Below are positions 1 to 12,045 of a DNA stretch of 64,000 nucleotides, one piece after another. Location of the stretch: NCBI GenBank assembly GCA_002286855.1, contig NRSV01000054.1, positions 1-64,000 on the forward strand. The letters are read 5' to 3'. Made by a program: the position numbers and the translations under genes. Each line of letters opens with the position of its first letter. Position 1 is the first letter of the stretch. The notes under the pieces were generated by a model, which worked only from the letters and a program-made list of their open reading frames with translations, was not told where the DNA came from and made no database searches. The stretch comes from Bipolaris cookei (Eukaryota; Ascomycota; Dothideomycetes; Pleosporales; Pleosporaceae).

Positions 1-955
1 GGGGTGGATGGTGGGCGAGAGGGTTTCACTTTCAAGACCAGAGGTCAGGTCATGGTCGCTAAGCCGATGAAGTCGCCGGAAGCCGCACATTTCATCCTGC
101 GAACCCTTCCCTGGCGCCCTTACATCTGTGTACATCTCCGCTGTCAGAGCGGGCATGTTCGATGGCATGTTCTGACAGCCATGGAAGATGTGACGACTAG
201 CCTCACATTGCCGAACCAGGGCGGTCGACTGACTGACTAGGGTGCTGCTTACTCCATCCTCTTATTCGTCCACGTTACTCACGGGATGCCCTTAGCGGCT
301 CGACCACGATGCGCTCACTCAGTGCTCCAACAACACGCCATCGGCGTTCAGCTCGAAAGGAGGGGTTGATTCCACGACTGATGCTATCTACCCAATAGAA
401 CCGCTGCTCAATTTCACCACACATGACATGCAGCGTGTACAGCCATACATGTCATAGGCCAGTAGCTGATATCACACTGCCTATGTATCCTGCACATGCC
501 ATGCTCCATCAATGCCCAGACTCCCAAACTCGTTCCGTGCAGCTTCGGAGACTGCTACCGGCGCCCGCAGCTATGTATGCTGCGACGAACGGGCGGTAAA
601 TGGAAGCCATGGGGCCATACACGGCCTGCCCATTGTCCGCCTCGGAGGCATGAATCTGCGACCGATGCGGCAATGCGCCCTACAGAGTCTCATAGGGCTC
701 CACGTGGGTGGGCATACACTGTCAGATGCCCTGCTGTCGAGTCATGTCGCCAGCTCATCGTTCGACCCGTCTATCTTTGAGACTCCCATACAGACGTGAC
801 CACGAGGCAGTTCCAAGTCCAAAAGGACAAGATAGCCCACGAATGTGAGGAACGCCAACTCGCTGTACAGATGGGAGTCTGAACAGCACACACATGATAG
901 CGCTATAGGATCACACAGTGTCGAGAGTGTTGCGCGGCAGTTATATGCACAATCA
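1..955. other. Intergenic, no gene recognised
   Basis: Only short overlapping reading frames without recognisable domains occur here, in both orientations and of similar length. The stretch lies downstream of the PHO80-like cyclin gene and probably holds its 3' untranslated region at the right edge. No tRNA, repeat or transposon signature was seen. Confidence 0.5.
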
Positions 956-2331
956 TTATACGCCTGATTCGTTGGTGTGAATACCTGTGGCTGACGATCC
1001 GTTAGGAGGAGGGATTTGGGTGGAGCTAACGGTAGACGCCGACTCTGGCTGCTTCTCCATTATGTATCCAGTCCCACGGTCGACCAGGCCTTTGTAGTAG
1101 TCTACAAGAACCTCCGGCTTGGGGACTATCCGCCAGTCCAGCTTCCTCAGAAACTCGAGCTCCAGTAGCGCCAATTCACGAACGCTGACTCCACCGACTC
1201 TTGCATACAGGCTATTTGTCCAAAAGCTATCACTGAGGCCTTTGGCCGCTACCGTCGCAGCTGTTATAAGAAACCGATGGACAGTCAGGCTACTGATTGT
1301 GAAGGCGGGGTACATGGCGCATAGCTTGTCGACGTAGAAGACCATGGAGAGGAGGATCGGCGGAGATAAGGTCGCGTGCACAATGAGGCGGGAGAGATAG
1401 TCGCGGACGGATATGCCAGGAGGTGCTCTGTAGAAAAGAAGAGGTCAGCAAGAGTTGCCTTAATCAATTGTGGGCAGACGCACCTTGAATGGAACCTTGT
1501 CAAAGTGCCATCCCGCAACGGATAGCCATCATTCAGGCGCACCAGCTCCATAAGCATGTCGGAAATGAGCACACCAAGGTCCTTGATGTCGCAAGTCTCA
1601 TACTGAAGAGGCATTACTTTGAGATTAGGTTCCTCAGGACGGGCTCTTTTGGCTGGCGATGCAGGCACGCGCAAGACGGTGCTTGCATCAGGTGCAATGG
1701 ATCCAGGCTCTACCGCAGGGGGCACACCATGGCGTGATGTAGGACGAGCGGAGATCAAGGGATTGCGTGCGGGCGCAGTAGACTGCGGAGGTTCCCGCAG
1801 CTGAGGCTCTGGAGGCTCCGTGACTGCAGGCGCTGCGGGGGCAGTGCCCCGCTGTGTGGGCGGGATTGCAGATACACTCTGTGAGTCTATAGCAGGAGCA
1901 GTGGTGTTGCTTGTGACGTGGTGGTCCTCAGTAGTGGGGATGACGGTGGTGCTGGAACTGGTGGCCGGCTCGGTGAGAGTTTGGGCGTGGGTGTCAATGG
2001 TGGGCGGAGGACGGTAGGTGGGGGGAGGACGGTAGGTGGGGGGAAACCCTGGCGGGGTGTACTGGGTGCCGTGGTCTGCGTAGCCTCTCTTGCGGCTCTG
2101 AGGAGAGGGCGCAAAGGCTGGTACGGAGGAGGGGGCGCAGGCGGTTGGCTTTGGCGTTTGCGGCGCGTCGAACCGCCGCTGTGCTGAATTGGTCACGGCG
2201 AAGCGGGGGGAGTGTGTGGTCGAGGAGATGGAGGTGCGTCGCGAGGCATGCTGGTAGGGGCGGTGGGCGGGGGTGTGAAAGGCAGTGTTGGGTGAGGGAG
2301 GTTGTGAGATGGTGGGCGAGGATGTGATCAT
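956..2331 (-). CDS. PHO80: PHO80/PREG-type cyclin, two exons
   Basis: Predicted regulatory cyclin of the PHO85-type kinase that represses the phosphate-starvation response (PHO80 in yeast, preg in Neurospora). Exons are 2331-1484 and 1427-956; the 56-bp intron has donor GTGCGT and acceptor CTACAG and joins in frame, giving about 439 residues. The cyclin box sits in the C-terminal 40 percent. The splice junction recreates the family hallmark TRFHSRAPPGISV, followed by helices containing YVDKLCAMYPAF and RELALLELEFLRKLDW. The N-terminal half is low-complexity, rich in Ser, Thr and Pro, and contains a tandem TYRPPP duplication. The reading frame stays open upstream of 2331, but 2331 is the first in-frame ATG. 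A CACGTG box lies about 260 bp upstream. The family assignment is secure; the choice among PHO80-like paralogues is inferred from the junction motif. Confidence 0.9.
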
Positions 2332-3880
2332 GTCTGAGTTGGAGCGGGTAGCGGGTAGCGGGATGCTAGGGTGGAGGAAGGCGACAAGAACAGGCAACTG
2401 CTGTGCGCATCATAGCCGGGCCCTGGGCAGGCAGGAAGGTATTTTTGGCGGAAAACGTGGAGAAGAAAAGGGGGAGCGCAAGGCCGGCGCAAGGCAGAGG
2501 CAGAGGCAAAGGCTTCATCGGGCATGCCAGAGGGTAGCGATGCCGCTCCTGTGAGTTTGGGCTTGGCTGGCGTTCAGGCGATAGCTGGGGCGCACGTGTG
2601 ACGTCTGGGAACTTTAGTAGGCTGCCACTGTGAGGCCTGGCGACCATCGCTTGACAGGCCGAATGCAGCGCCCCCGTTGCGTTGCAGTCGAGCTGGCCTA
2701 GCAGGTTGCCGAACAAGAAAGTAATTCTCACCGCATATCTTGGGCTCTTCTCGTCCGTCAATTGGCCACGAAGCAACTGACTGCCCAATGACACGAGCCT
2801 GGGCCGTACCTGAGACATGGAGGGAACATGTCCAGGCCAAAATTTCCGGAAAATGACGACTGTTTGTTAGCTGCCGCTGCCCCTAGCTCCGACGGTGGGC
2901 TGGAGAATTTGCTCCCAGCTAGTCATGCTCGCCTGGATGCGGCCGATGCCCGTTTCCTAATGCGCCTGCATGGCGTTTTTTTCCAGTGCTGTTCCGCGGG
3001 GCCGTCGACGGCTCACTCGCACCTCGTCGCAGCGGGTGTGGGCGTGAACATCTCCACAGGTACTTGGTACATGGAAAAATACAAAGCCCGTGTGTGGTAT
3101 GCGATTAGATAATCGCTCGTGCCAGGGCCGTTCCTGTCCTGCGATAAGACGCTGCCAGCCCCACCCAGCCCGCGCTAGCCCGTAGGTAGCCGGGGCACGT
3201 TGGCCATTCTTACATGCTCACTCGACAACGCTTCGCAGGCCTGGCCGAACGGGCTACTACGCACCAAGAAGGCCCGATGGCCTTGTCGACAGCCAACGAC
3301 GGCTGTGGCAACGACGACATACATACATAGTCACGCCCTGCTCTAGTCGATGGTTATAACTACTTAGTACTATCAATCCTACTCTACATTGCATGCCTCT
3401 TTGCCGCACTTTCCGATGGAGCCCAGACAACACGGGCTGCGGGCAGGGGGGATGGCAGCCTGTCTACCTAGCCAATCGCTCTTCGCTAATACGCAATACC
3501 TTCCCCGAAACCTCTTTGTCCCCATGCCCGTTTGCCATTGCAAATGCCATGCTTACGTACATACGCCCAAGGGCAGGAGTCATGTCTCGGCACCAGCTAT
3601 GCCTGAATGCCCGAACGCCCGAACGCCGAACGCCCAGGCACCTGGCCCTACTGTTACCTACTATACACTGCTTGCACCATTGTACATCACTAACCCACCC
3701 CGTCTCCACCCACGTCAATTGCAAACACATCTCTTACTTACTGTAAAATCTCAATTATCACATGGCTGCACTAACGCCGCTTGTTTGCCCTTTACCCGTA
3801 CTTCCATGGTGGTATCGCATAGTTCGCATGCAAAATAACAATACAAATAACCGCTCCCTTCACAACCCTCCTTTCTCGCT
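2332..3880. other. Intergenic region between PHO80-like and cupredoxin genes
   Basis: No convincing coding region. The left part is the PHO80-like promoter. Open frames here are short and lack domains. A short CATA run occurs near 3320. The right part probably holds the 3' untranslated region of the cupredoxin gene, whose stop is at 3881. Confidence 0.5.
2593..2598. promoter_or_regulatory. CACGTG box upstream of PHO80-like cyclin
   Basis: A perfect palindromic CACGTG about 260 bp upstream of the cyclin ATG. This is the core bound by bHLH factors such as Pho4/NUC-1, which act in the same pathway as PHO80. Function here is inference, because a six-base site is common by chance. Confidence 0.3.
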
Positions 3881-5139
3881 TCATGTCCTCTTGCTGACCT
3901 TCACCGGTGCCTCCAGCTCGGCTGAAAAGCCCTGCTGCCCAATTGGCGGACTATGTAGCTCTGCTGGCGCTGGTTGTGTGCTCATGTGCGCATACTTCAA
4001 TTGATCGAGTCTAAGAGAGAAAAAAAAAGAGGAGCGTCAGCATCCATCTACACCCATAGAGTTGGTCTCGTAACTTACTGCGCCTGGCTCATGCCGCTCG
4101 TACTGCTCATCATGCTCAAGTGTCCTTGGTGCGGTATCGGGCTAGTCCATCCACCCGGATGTGCATCTCCTGCACTGTGTTGGCCATATTGGGGCGGCGA
4201 GCCATATCCATGATCGCCGAGGTGGCCTGGTGGCGGCGGCGTCGCATATCCAGGCCGAGACGGTGCGAAGCCGGGCGACCCAAGTCCTCCATCACCATAC
4301 CTTGACCCAGCACCGTATTGACTCATGTGTGGATCCCCATTGTTCGTGGCATTCTGGCGTTTGATTGTGTTCTTCAGTGAGTTGGAACGACCAACAAAGA
4401 AGAATAGAGCTGCGCACAAGGCCAGGAAAGCAACACCACCTACGACTATGCCGGCAATGGCCCCGCTCGAAAGTTTGTGACCGCCATTGTTTTCATTGTT
4501 TCCATTGCTAGCTGGTGGAGATGTTGCTGTCGACGTAGCCTCAGCGGGAATCGGCTCACCAGGCGCTATTTGGAAGTCTGCTGCCGCCGCAGCCTGTACC
4601 TGTGACGCTAATGTCTGTGTCGAGTTGGGGTTGATGACACCGACCATATGCTCACCAATACAGCTGTTCGGTGCCGCACAGTAATAGAAGATCGGTTCTG
4701 TTGAGTTTATGGTGATGTTGAAGTATGTAATCTAGCAAAATATCAGTACTTCTTAAACGTCTTCGCATATCCACAAGAAACAAACCTGGCTTGTGTCGTT
4801 GACCCATTGCGTCTCGGACCAGAAGCCTACTTTGTCCTTCCCCGTCTCTTCGTAGGGTACGCATGCTGAACCAAACTCTGCTCTTGCAACTGAGTGATCA
4901 GGCGGATAGAACTCCCAGCTCACGATATCCCCGACTGATACATTGTGAATTTCTTGCGGCGTAAACTTGAAGCCTCCCGCACCGGCTTTGATCAGGTGAA
5001 CCTTTGGTTCTCTTGACGGGGTTGGTTGTGTTGACTGTGATGATGTGGTCGGAGTGAGAGTCGCAATTTGTGCTACAGTCGGGGGGACGAGCAGTTGGCT
5101 AACAGCAATCGCCAGCCTTGCAGTTGATGTGAGCCTCAT
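3881..5139 (-). CDS. Secreted membrane-anchored cupredoxin-domain protein, three exons
   Basis: Exons 5139-4786, 4731-4079 and 4010-3881 give about 378 residues. The protein has an N-terminal signal peptide (residues 1-23, ending TVA), then a cupredoxin-like domain at about residues 45-150. Candidate type-1 copper ligands are visible in order: His in PPDHSVA, Cys in FYYCAAP, His and Met in GEHMVG. An Asn/Ser/Thr/Pro-rich spacer follows, then one transmembrane segment (AIAGIVVGGVAFLALCAALF) and a Gly/Pro/Tyr-rich cytoplasmic tail. Intron 1 is 54 bp (GTTTGT to GCTAG). Intron 2 (4011-4078) has a perfect GTAAGT donor and a polypyrimidine-TTAG acceptor. Without splicing, translation stops at 4075. 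With splicing, the tail continues QLDQLKYAHM and ends KVSKRT. This architecture matches fungal extracellular serine-rich proteins; the substrate or signalling role is unknown. Confidence 0.82.
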
Positions 5140-6574
5140 TTTCAGGGACTATATATTAGCCTGATGGATACAAATCTCAAAGTACCTCAGGGCCCCGTTT
5201 CCAGTTGTAGGCCTGATTTCAAAGACCAACCGCATTCGACTCGCGCTCCTGGCCGTTAGTAGTAAATCAATATATTGTCAGAATGGCAAGAAGATAAAAA
5301 CGATGTACGAGGGGGGAACAATGGGAAAGTAGCCTGTACGGCTGAGCTCAACCTTAAGGCACGATCCTACCCATCTAGCCCTAGACTCATCACGCCAACC
5401 TCAGCCTGCCAGCCACATTATGGGTACTAGTCAAGGCAATAGGTCAGCGCTTTAGGGCCACCACCATAAGCACTCTTTGTTGTCCGCACGTCACCAATCA
5501 CCACCTCCCTTGGTGATAATCTTGCAGGATTGCCCTTGCCCAGAGCTGTTCGAGGCGCCTCTGAGGCGTGCAGTAACGGCAGGTCATGCTGGCCGGCAAC
5601 AGCGGGGCTCTCCGTCAGCTGTCAGCAACACACAGGAAGGATGCTTGAAATGGAGGGCGAACATGTGTAAATGTGGGGAGTGCTGAGGCTACGTTGAGAG
5701 CTATTTCCGGATCCCCTCCCCGCCCAATACGCGCCGCGCAGGTATTTTGAGATCCTCATTCCTTATTCCTTATTCTGCTTCAAGGAATTCCGAGGACGTG
5801 GCACGCCAATGCCCTCAACACGGTTTGCCCACAGCCCATGATTTTCTCTGCAAGCTAGAATAGGGAGAAGGCCTGGGCGGGTTGTAGCTGTCCTGTTGTC
5901 TGAGTAGACTGTCCCTACTTTCGCGTTAGTTGGGTTAGTGGAGCGAGCTGAGTTGTCGTCAAGGAATGAGCGTTAAGAATTTTGAGCCGCCAGCACTGAG
6001 TGAGCCTAGCACAACTTCAATCTGCGCCAAGAAAGGCGGATCTATCGCCTTGGCGCATCGGGCGGGCTGAGCTCAGCATCGTGGTCTAGGATAGCGTTGC
6101 AAGGCGTATGTATTTATGTATGCGCTCTGAAGACCGAGACAATGGTTGAAAGAGCACGCGAGAGCGGGGAGAGCAGGTCTAAGGGTGTGACCGTTCATGC
6201 TAATGATTAGCAAGCGAAGCCCACGCAGCATGGTCGAAACAGGAGTTTGTACCAAGATTGTCTGTCTTATCAACGAACATGTGTGAGTAAGAGATACTCG
6301 GCAGTTGAACGGAGCGGTAAAGTGCATGCCGATACCTTCCTCATAAGGTCTAACTATCAGCTGGATGATTGCTTTCTACAGACTAGTATAATGCAGTATG
6401 TTTACTCAAGAATGGAACATTGAGCTCAGTTCCATGATACAAATGATACAAATGAATTGGTGTTGGGTATGCCAGAGGTACGACAGCATCTTATGAGAGA
6501 AATCAAACGCCATGCCATGCAGAGGACAAAGACAAACCCCGAGCGGCGCTACCCACCGATCAAATACCGCCTGC
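5140..6574. other. Intergenic region, no gene; contains one strong hairpin
   Basis: No coding region is supported; the longest open frames are under 90 codons with no domain. The left side is the promoter of the cupredoxin gene and the right side is downstream of HDA1. The only structured element noticed is the inverted repeat at 6023-6057. Confidence 0.5.
6023..6057. repeat. 35-nt inverted repeat able to form a hairpin
   Basis: TGCGCCAAG at the left pairs with CTTGGCGCA at the right, and inner AAGGCG pairs with CGCCTT around GATCTAT, with a small bulge. It lies in non-coding DNA about 450 bp beyond the HDA1 stop. Its role is unknown; it could be a structured RNA, a 3' processing element or a transposon remnant. 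Confidence 0.4.
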
Positions 6575-9460
6575 TTACGAAGACGGCCTTTTCATAGGAC
6601 TCCTAGTCCCTGAAGTCTTGGGACTTACAGCGAACAGACCAACCGCTGGCATCTTAGGGCTTTTCCGTGCATTGGCCGCGTTTTCTTGTCTGGCGCTGGG
6701 CTCGAATCTCTTCGAATCGTAAGGGGCTCTTGGGAGGGGCAAACTCTGCAGTTCTATAGATGTGGCCTGTGGGCCCTCATCAGTACGACTTGATATATCG
6801 TTCATCTCTTCGAACTCGCTCTTCTTCTCCAAAAGCAGTTCCTGGACTTCCTCCAAATGTTGCTCTAACATGTCATCTAGGGTATCCTGAGACGACTTTA
6901 TGAGATTTCCGAGCTTCTTGCGCATCTTACGTTGGCGGCTCGCGTCCCAAACGAAGTGGCTATTCTTCACAAATATCATTGAATGCTGGAATCGTCAGAC
7001 AGTATACAGCCTCGAGGTTGAGTGTTGCTCACTGAGTTGTACCAACTAGAGATGGTATCGTTCGCCGCTCGTTTTATGGACTGAATTGTTGTTTCAGCCA
7101 CAAAACCGATAAGACACTCGACCGGACTATCAGGACTGGTGCAGTTTTCTATAGACTCAGCAGCTGAAATCTCAATACCACGGAGTAAAGCTTACCGTTG
7201 TGACTAAGCAAATCTACAAGTCCGAGATAAGCATCACCAACGCCCATTAGAAAGACTTGTGTCGCTTCATTCGGCCTAGACTTACGTTAACAAATATCCG
7301 AAACGGTCATATGGCTGATTTACTCGATATAATTCTCCCATAGATAGCTCGCAAGCTCACGAGTTTGTTGTGCACGAACCACCGAGTTATCTGATTTTGT
7401 GAAACCAATGTTCGGCTAGCTTACGTTAGCAGGCTTTGATACTCGAAGACTTTTGGGAACTCACATCCTCAACCGCTACCACTCTGGGGATATTCACGTC
7501 AATGACCTGGAAGTCATTTTTGATCGCCCAATCAATGTACCTCTTGGTAACATCAGTCTAAAGTCTAAAGTCAGCTATTACATAGTATAAGACTATCATT
7601 GTACTTACAAGCCATGTGTTGTGTAGCTCTCTCTTGCCAGACATGGGATCAGAGTGATCTTGGAGACTCGGTGGGTCATGGAATATCACAAGTAGGGGAT
7701 ACTGCTCCATGAATTTCGGCCTATTATAGATAAGTACAAACGTTTACGAAGATTGTACAGTACTTACGTAGCGATGATGTTGTGCTCAAACGTTTGCGCT
7801 AAGCCGGCTTTGTTGATCTGAAGGGGAGGAAGGGGAACCATTGAGTGCTCTGCAGCTAGACGTTGACTCTGCCATTCTCGGATGATTTCGTGAAACCGGT
7901 ACGCATCCTGGTATCCAGGGTCTGTTTTATCGAGGTGTTTCGGATAAAGCGACTTCCAATACTTTGAATGCTGACGTTTGACGTTCTCTACAATGTATAC
8001 AGCGCTATCCTTTGGTGCTGAAAGGTCATCACGCAAACGATCCGGAGGCTCTAGCATGAGCACTTTGGTTACCGCTAGCGCAGAGCGTGCAATCGACCGC
8101 AGATTATAACCGCCTTCGAGACATACAACGAGCTTCCCCTTGGCTAGGCTCATGAGCATATGTGTCATGTGACCATAGCATGCAGGCGTAACAAAACACC
8201 CACCCAATAAGTCGCCCTCGGCTGCATCAAACCCAGCTGAAATGATGACAAGATCGGGATTAAATTCCGTAGCAATTGGCATAACAACTTGTTGGAAAGC
8301 ATAAAGGTATTCTGAATCGCCCATCCCATGTTCTGCCCATGGAATGTTCACATTCTTTCCTTCGCCACGGCCCTCACCGCAATAGTCAAGATTGCCGTCC
8401 GGTAGATTAGGATAGAAGGTTCCATCCTTGAAAACATGCAGCGATATGTAAAGGACATTGGGGTCATCGTAGAACGCATGTTGAATGCCGTTGCCGTGGT
8501 GTACATCCCAGTCCAAAATCAAGACTTTGCGACAAGTTTCTGGATAAGCATTCTGACACACACGGGTAGCGATTGGAACGTTGTTGAAGATACAGAATCC
8601 TGAGGGTTGATCGCTTTCCGCATGATGTCCGGGAGGGCGGATGATAGCAATGGCGTTGCGCACAGCTCCCTGTACTACGGCTTTACAAGCTTCAATAGCA
8701 CCACCAGCTGCGAGCTTAGCACATTCGTAAGTCGAGTTGTTGAGATAGATTGAATCAAGCCGATCAGCTTCGAACCTTAACTCGTCGGAGGTCATATCTT
8801 GCCAAATGGTTAATTATGGTTCAATCAGACCGAGGACAGTCAAAACTTACTTTGGAATGACTCTACAAAGTCGTAATGTTCCTCAGTATGAATGAGCAGT
8901 ATCTCAGGTCTTGTGGCGAATCGGGCCGCAATTCTCCAACAGTGATCTTCTTGGTCTTCTTCTGAAGTGCTAGAAGCCACTAGACCAGCTTGCTTGAGCT
9001 CCTCAAAAATTGAATGGATACGCCGAGGGTCTTCAGGATGGATTTCGTCTGGGTTCATGTTCATATCTGGGAGTTCAGCATGAAATCGCATACGAGGGTC
9101 ATAAACGAGCCCTGTTTTTGACGTTGGGTAAACAAGTGTAGAACGTGGCTTAGGAGGTATGCGGACTTGTGGGCTGGAATGTTGAGCTGGAGTCGGTCTT
9201 GACGCGTTCATCTTATCTGGCCAGCTAACAGGCGATTTGTTCATTCGGTGGGATCCGGGATTACTTCGATGTATATTTGGCTGCAACAATGGACCTTTGG
9301 ATGGACTGTGGAAGGGTAGTTGCTCTTGTTTGGACAGCATTGGGCCCTTACTATTGCCAAAGATTTTAGAAGGAACAACCGTTTCTGGCGCATGGTCAAC
9401 GTTTGGCTCTGTGGAGACAATTATTGTGTCTCCCTCCATCGGGAAGTCTTCGTCATCCAT
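6575..9460 (-). CDS. HDA1: Class II histone deacetylase HDA1, eight exons
   Basis: Zinc-dependent deacetylase of histone tails, the HDA1/Clr3 class, acting in transcriptional silencing. Exons are 9460-8851, 8797-7768, 7720-7609, 7557-7465, 7415-7324, 7275-7196, 7148-7033 and 6985-6575; every phase matches, giving 847 residues. The seven introns are 47-53 bp. Catalytic motifs are intact: RPPGHHAES (His 261-262), DWDVHHGNG (Asp near 299), SAGFDAAEGD (Asp 394) and EGGYN (Tyr 434). The C-terminal third carries the Arb2-like domain typical of fungal HDA1, with LASYLWENYIEPNEATQVFL and LMGVGDAYLG, and ends in a Lys/Glu-rich coiled region. The N-terminal 200 residues are low-complexity. Two acceptors lie close behind their branch sites (7415, 7275) and were chosen because they alone restore the conserved frame. 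The stop codon overlaps a GTAAGC, so a further 3' exon cannot be fully excluded. Confidence 0.93.
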
Positions 9461-10721
9461 GACTTGATTTGATGGACGGCGAAGCGGGCTAGTAAGCCTG
9501 GTTTTACACTCGCAGGCCGACAGCTAGGTATATGCATTAGCATAGAAACTATATCAAACAAAGAACCACATAAGATGATAGAGATTGTCTCATGATTTGA
9601 GCATGAATTTTCGCGGGAATGATGAGAGTCTTGGTCCTTTTTATGTCATGTCTAAGCAAGCAGACGGAGACATTTTCCGGGAAACTCAAGACAGTAGCTC
9701 GAGAAGTGAGTGAAGACGTATAACACTACTCTTGTCTCTATGGAATCAATAGTTGGAAAAAGTGGGATGAAGTAAAAGGGATCCTCTGATGCTTAAGAAA
9801 CGAATACTTACTAAAAGATTTTGCTACCGCATCAAGCTAGAGGCCGCGTCCCACTGTACGGTAAAGTCGCTAATAGTTTTTATTTCGTAGCAGTTAAAGT
9901 TTTTGATGGGTGGCGTCTGCAAAATTGTTAGTAAAGTTGATTCGCCGCTGCAGCTCTTAATGGCCGATAATCGCATCGCGCTCAAAGTCGAGCGAGACTC
10001 GGGAGCTTCGTATACCAATTTCTGTTTCTAAATAAAGCGATAATATAGCTGCAACTATCGCAAATAAGACATCAGTTGACTGCAGCTTTATAGAGCCAGG
10101 ATTAGGTAATGTCGTCTTTGATAGTAGGGGATAAAGTGGAGCGCTGCATGGCAGGTTCCATAAATGGCCAAGGTTTATCGCGTGACTAAGCGACGCCAAG
10201 TTATTTAGTGCCATACGCAAAATGCCCTTTCATTCTGTATTATGGTACTACTACGTTATGCTATAGACTTGAGCTTCTACATGTTTTGAGCTAGTGCTCC
10301 AAGTACTATTCATTTATGGAATCATGTGTCTAATGCCTATGCCGTCAACGCAAGGCTTCTAGATTCGACCTTCATGAAGGAACGTTTTAGGTATGCAATG
10401 TTGCTTTTTTGGGTAAGGATTGTGCAATTAGTACTTATTCGTCACGGCTTTGAGTTGTGGCTCTATTTCTCAAGTTTCTCGTTGAAAGTAGCGAAAACAT
10501 TCGATATATCCATACTATTAAAGTAGGCAGCGGACACGTGTCGCGTTTGCTCCCTGGAGACCATCATACAAGTTAGAGCTAGTTGTATCGTGCTGTCTTC
10601 TTAACACATCCACTTCAGATTGACATCACTTGAACTACATAGTTCTTTCCTTTCTCTCAGCCTGTATACATGAGCATATTTGGAAGTGGTATCTAAGTTT
10701 GTGGGAAGGAACGGCAACTAA
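9461..10721. other. AT-rich intergenic DNA leading into the transposon island
   Basis: No recognisable gene. Short open frames around 9820-10220 (-) and 10326-10526 (+) have no domain signature and sit in AT-rich, stop-rich sequence typical of decayed repeats. HDA1 5' sequences occupy the left edge. Origin as old transposon remnants is inference. Confidence 0.4.
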
Positions 10722-11997
10722 TCTTATTATTATTATTATTCCATTAGTCTATCTGCAGTCAAAGACTATGTAAGACTTTGGCCAAAGGCCATTCTAGGTA
10801 CTTGGTTGTGGTATTGGAGTTTCTCTGTATAGTATGCGTGTTGTGCCTTGGTTACTATCCGCTTTAGGCTATGCCTCTAGCAGATCCCGTGTGCTGAAGA
10901 GCAGTTTGAGAAACAGGAAGATGTGTAGGGCAGCGAGGCTGCCTTCCAGCGGGCTCTTTAGGGTTAATCAAATAAGACTAGAGAAAGAGAGAGAAAGAAA
11001 GAAAGAAAGCAGGCTCTTGGTAGTTTTAGACAGTGTCTCTCTGTCGTCGCAATTTGGTCTAGTCTTCTTGGTCTTGGCCTAGGTGCCAGCCCCTTGTGTC
11101 CACTTGAGTTTTGGATATAAAGGCTAGTGTAGCCTCTCTGCACTTGCTAGTGTGAAGGAATAGTTGGATTATCGGATTGCTCTGGCGAAGAGTGGCTTCC
11201 AGCACTTGCCTTTCGCTGTTGTAGTGCCAGCAGTATAGGAGGATGTGCTCTGGTGTTTGTACTCTCCTGCAGCTGCAGAGATTTGAGTCTTTCTTCTTTA
11301 CTCTCTCTAGGTAGGCGTTGAAGTAGCCATGGCCTAGCTTGAGAGAGAAGAAGGCGCTTGAGATGTCCCTTGGCGTATCTCTTGGAATTTCAATGATTTT
11401 AGAAGTAGTGAAGGCAAACTTGGCAGAGTAGGTGTGTTTGTTGGCCTTCATAGCTTTTTCCCTGTACTTCTACCACTCTTGCTGTTGGTCTATTCGCTGT
11501 AGCTTTCTTATCTCTTTCCCTAGAAAGGTGAGGCTTGTCGCTGTCTAGTTTGGCTCCTCTTTGGCTGCCTCATTGGCTAAGGCGTCTGCTCTCTCATTTC
11601 CCTCAACTGGTGCATGGCCTGGTGCTCATTGGAGATGGATGCTGGCTTTTTTAGATTGAACTATCTTGGCCGCTTTCAGGCACCGAAGTAATTACTGCTG
11701 TCCGGGGCTATTTGACAGGCTGCTGAGCCTGTAGATTGTTGCCTGGTTGTCTGCATAGACGTGGATTTCCTGGTCCCTTCTCGTGTTCTTAGCGGCTTAT
11801 TTAAATTCTCTTGTGATACCCTCTAGTTCTCTGTTGTAGACTAGTTGGGATTCTCCAATGTTCGTCTTCTCTGAGTGGGTCTCTTCTTGGCTAGAGTTGT
11901 AAACTACTAGGCCTACCCCTATTTCTTTCCTATATTTGACCTTAGAGACATCTGAGTAGAGTGCTATAAAGTTATTCTCTACCCTTGATTAAATGTA
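10722..11997 (-). mobile_element. 3' part of a LINE retrotransposon, minus strand, decayed
   Basis: A 5'-truncated non-LTR element of fungal Tad-like type. Read on the minus strand it encodes an RNase H domain followed by a C-terminal zinc knuckle. A short (TTA)n run at 10724-10740 on the plus strand equals (TAA)n at the element's 3' end, a tail style seen in such LINEs. Stops replace expected Gln or Trp codons (for example TAA after REFK and after SNSPGQQ), consistent with C-to-T mutation of CpA. The left border is set by the tail and the right border by loss of similarity, so both are approximate. Confidence 0.75.
11059..11990 (-). pseudogene. LINE RNase H and zinc-knuckle remnant
   Basis: Minus-strand translation shows an RNase H fold: FIALYSDVSKV supplies the first Asp, YNRELEGI the Glu and HVYADNQATI the next Asp, then APGHAPVEGNERADALANEA. 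The last open part, 11451-11059 (about 130 residues), contains the knuckle NLCSCRRVQTPEHILLYC that follows RNase H in fungal LINEs. At least three in-frame stops lie between the two parts, so no intact protein can be made. The reverse transcriptase and endonuclease expected upstream are absent. Assignment to the LINE family is firm; the copy is dead. Confidence 0.8.
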
Positions 11998-12045
11998 TGC
12001 TGTGTGTGTAATCGCGGCAACTAGTCTTAGTTAGTGAGACGCAAG

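Noticed and set aside
6480..6580. Extra 3' exon of HDA1 using GTAAGC at the stop codon
   Set aside because: No downstream acceptor gave recognisable or clearly conserved sequence, so the stop at 6575 was kept.
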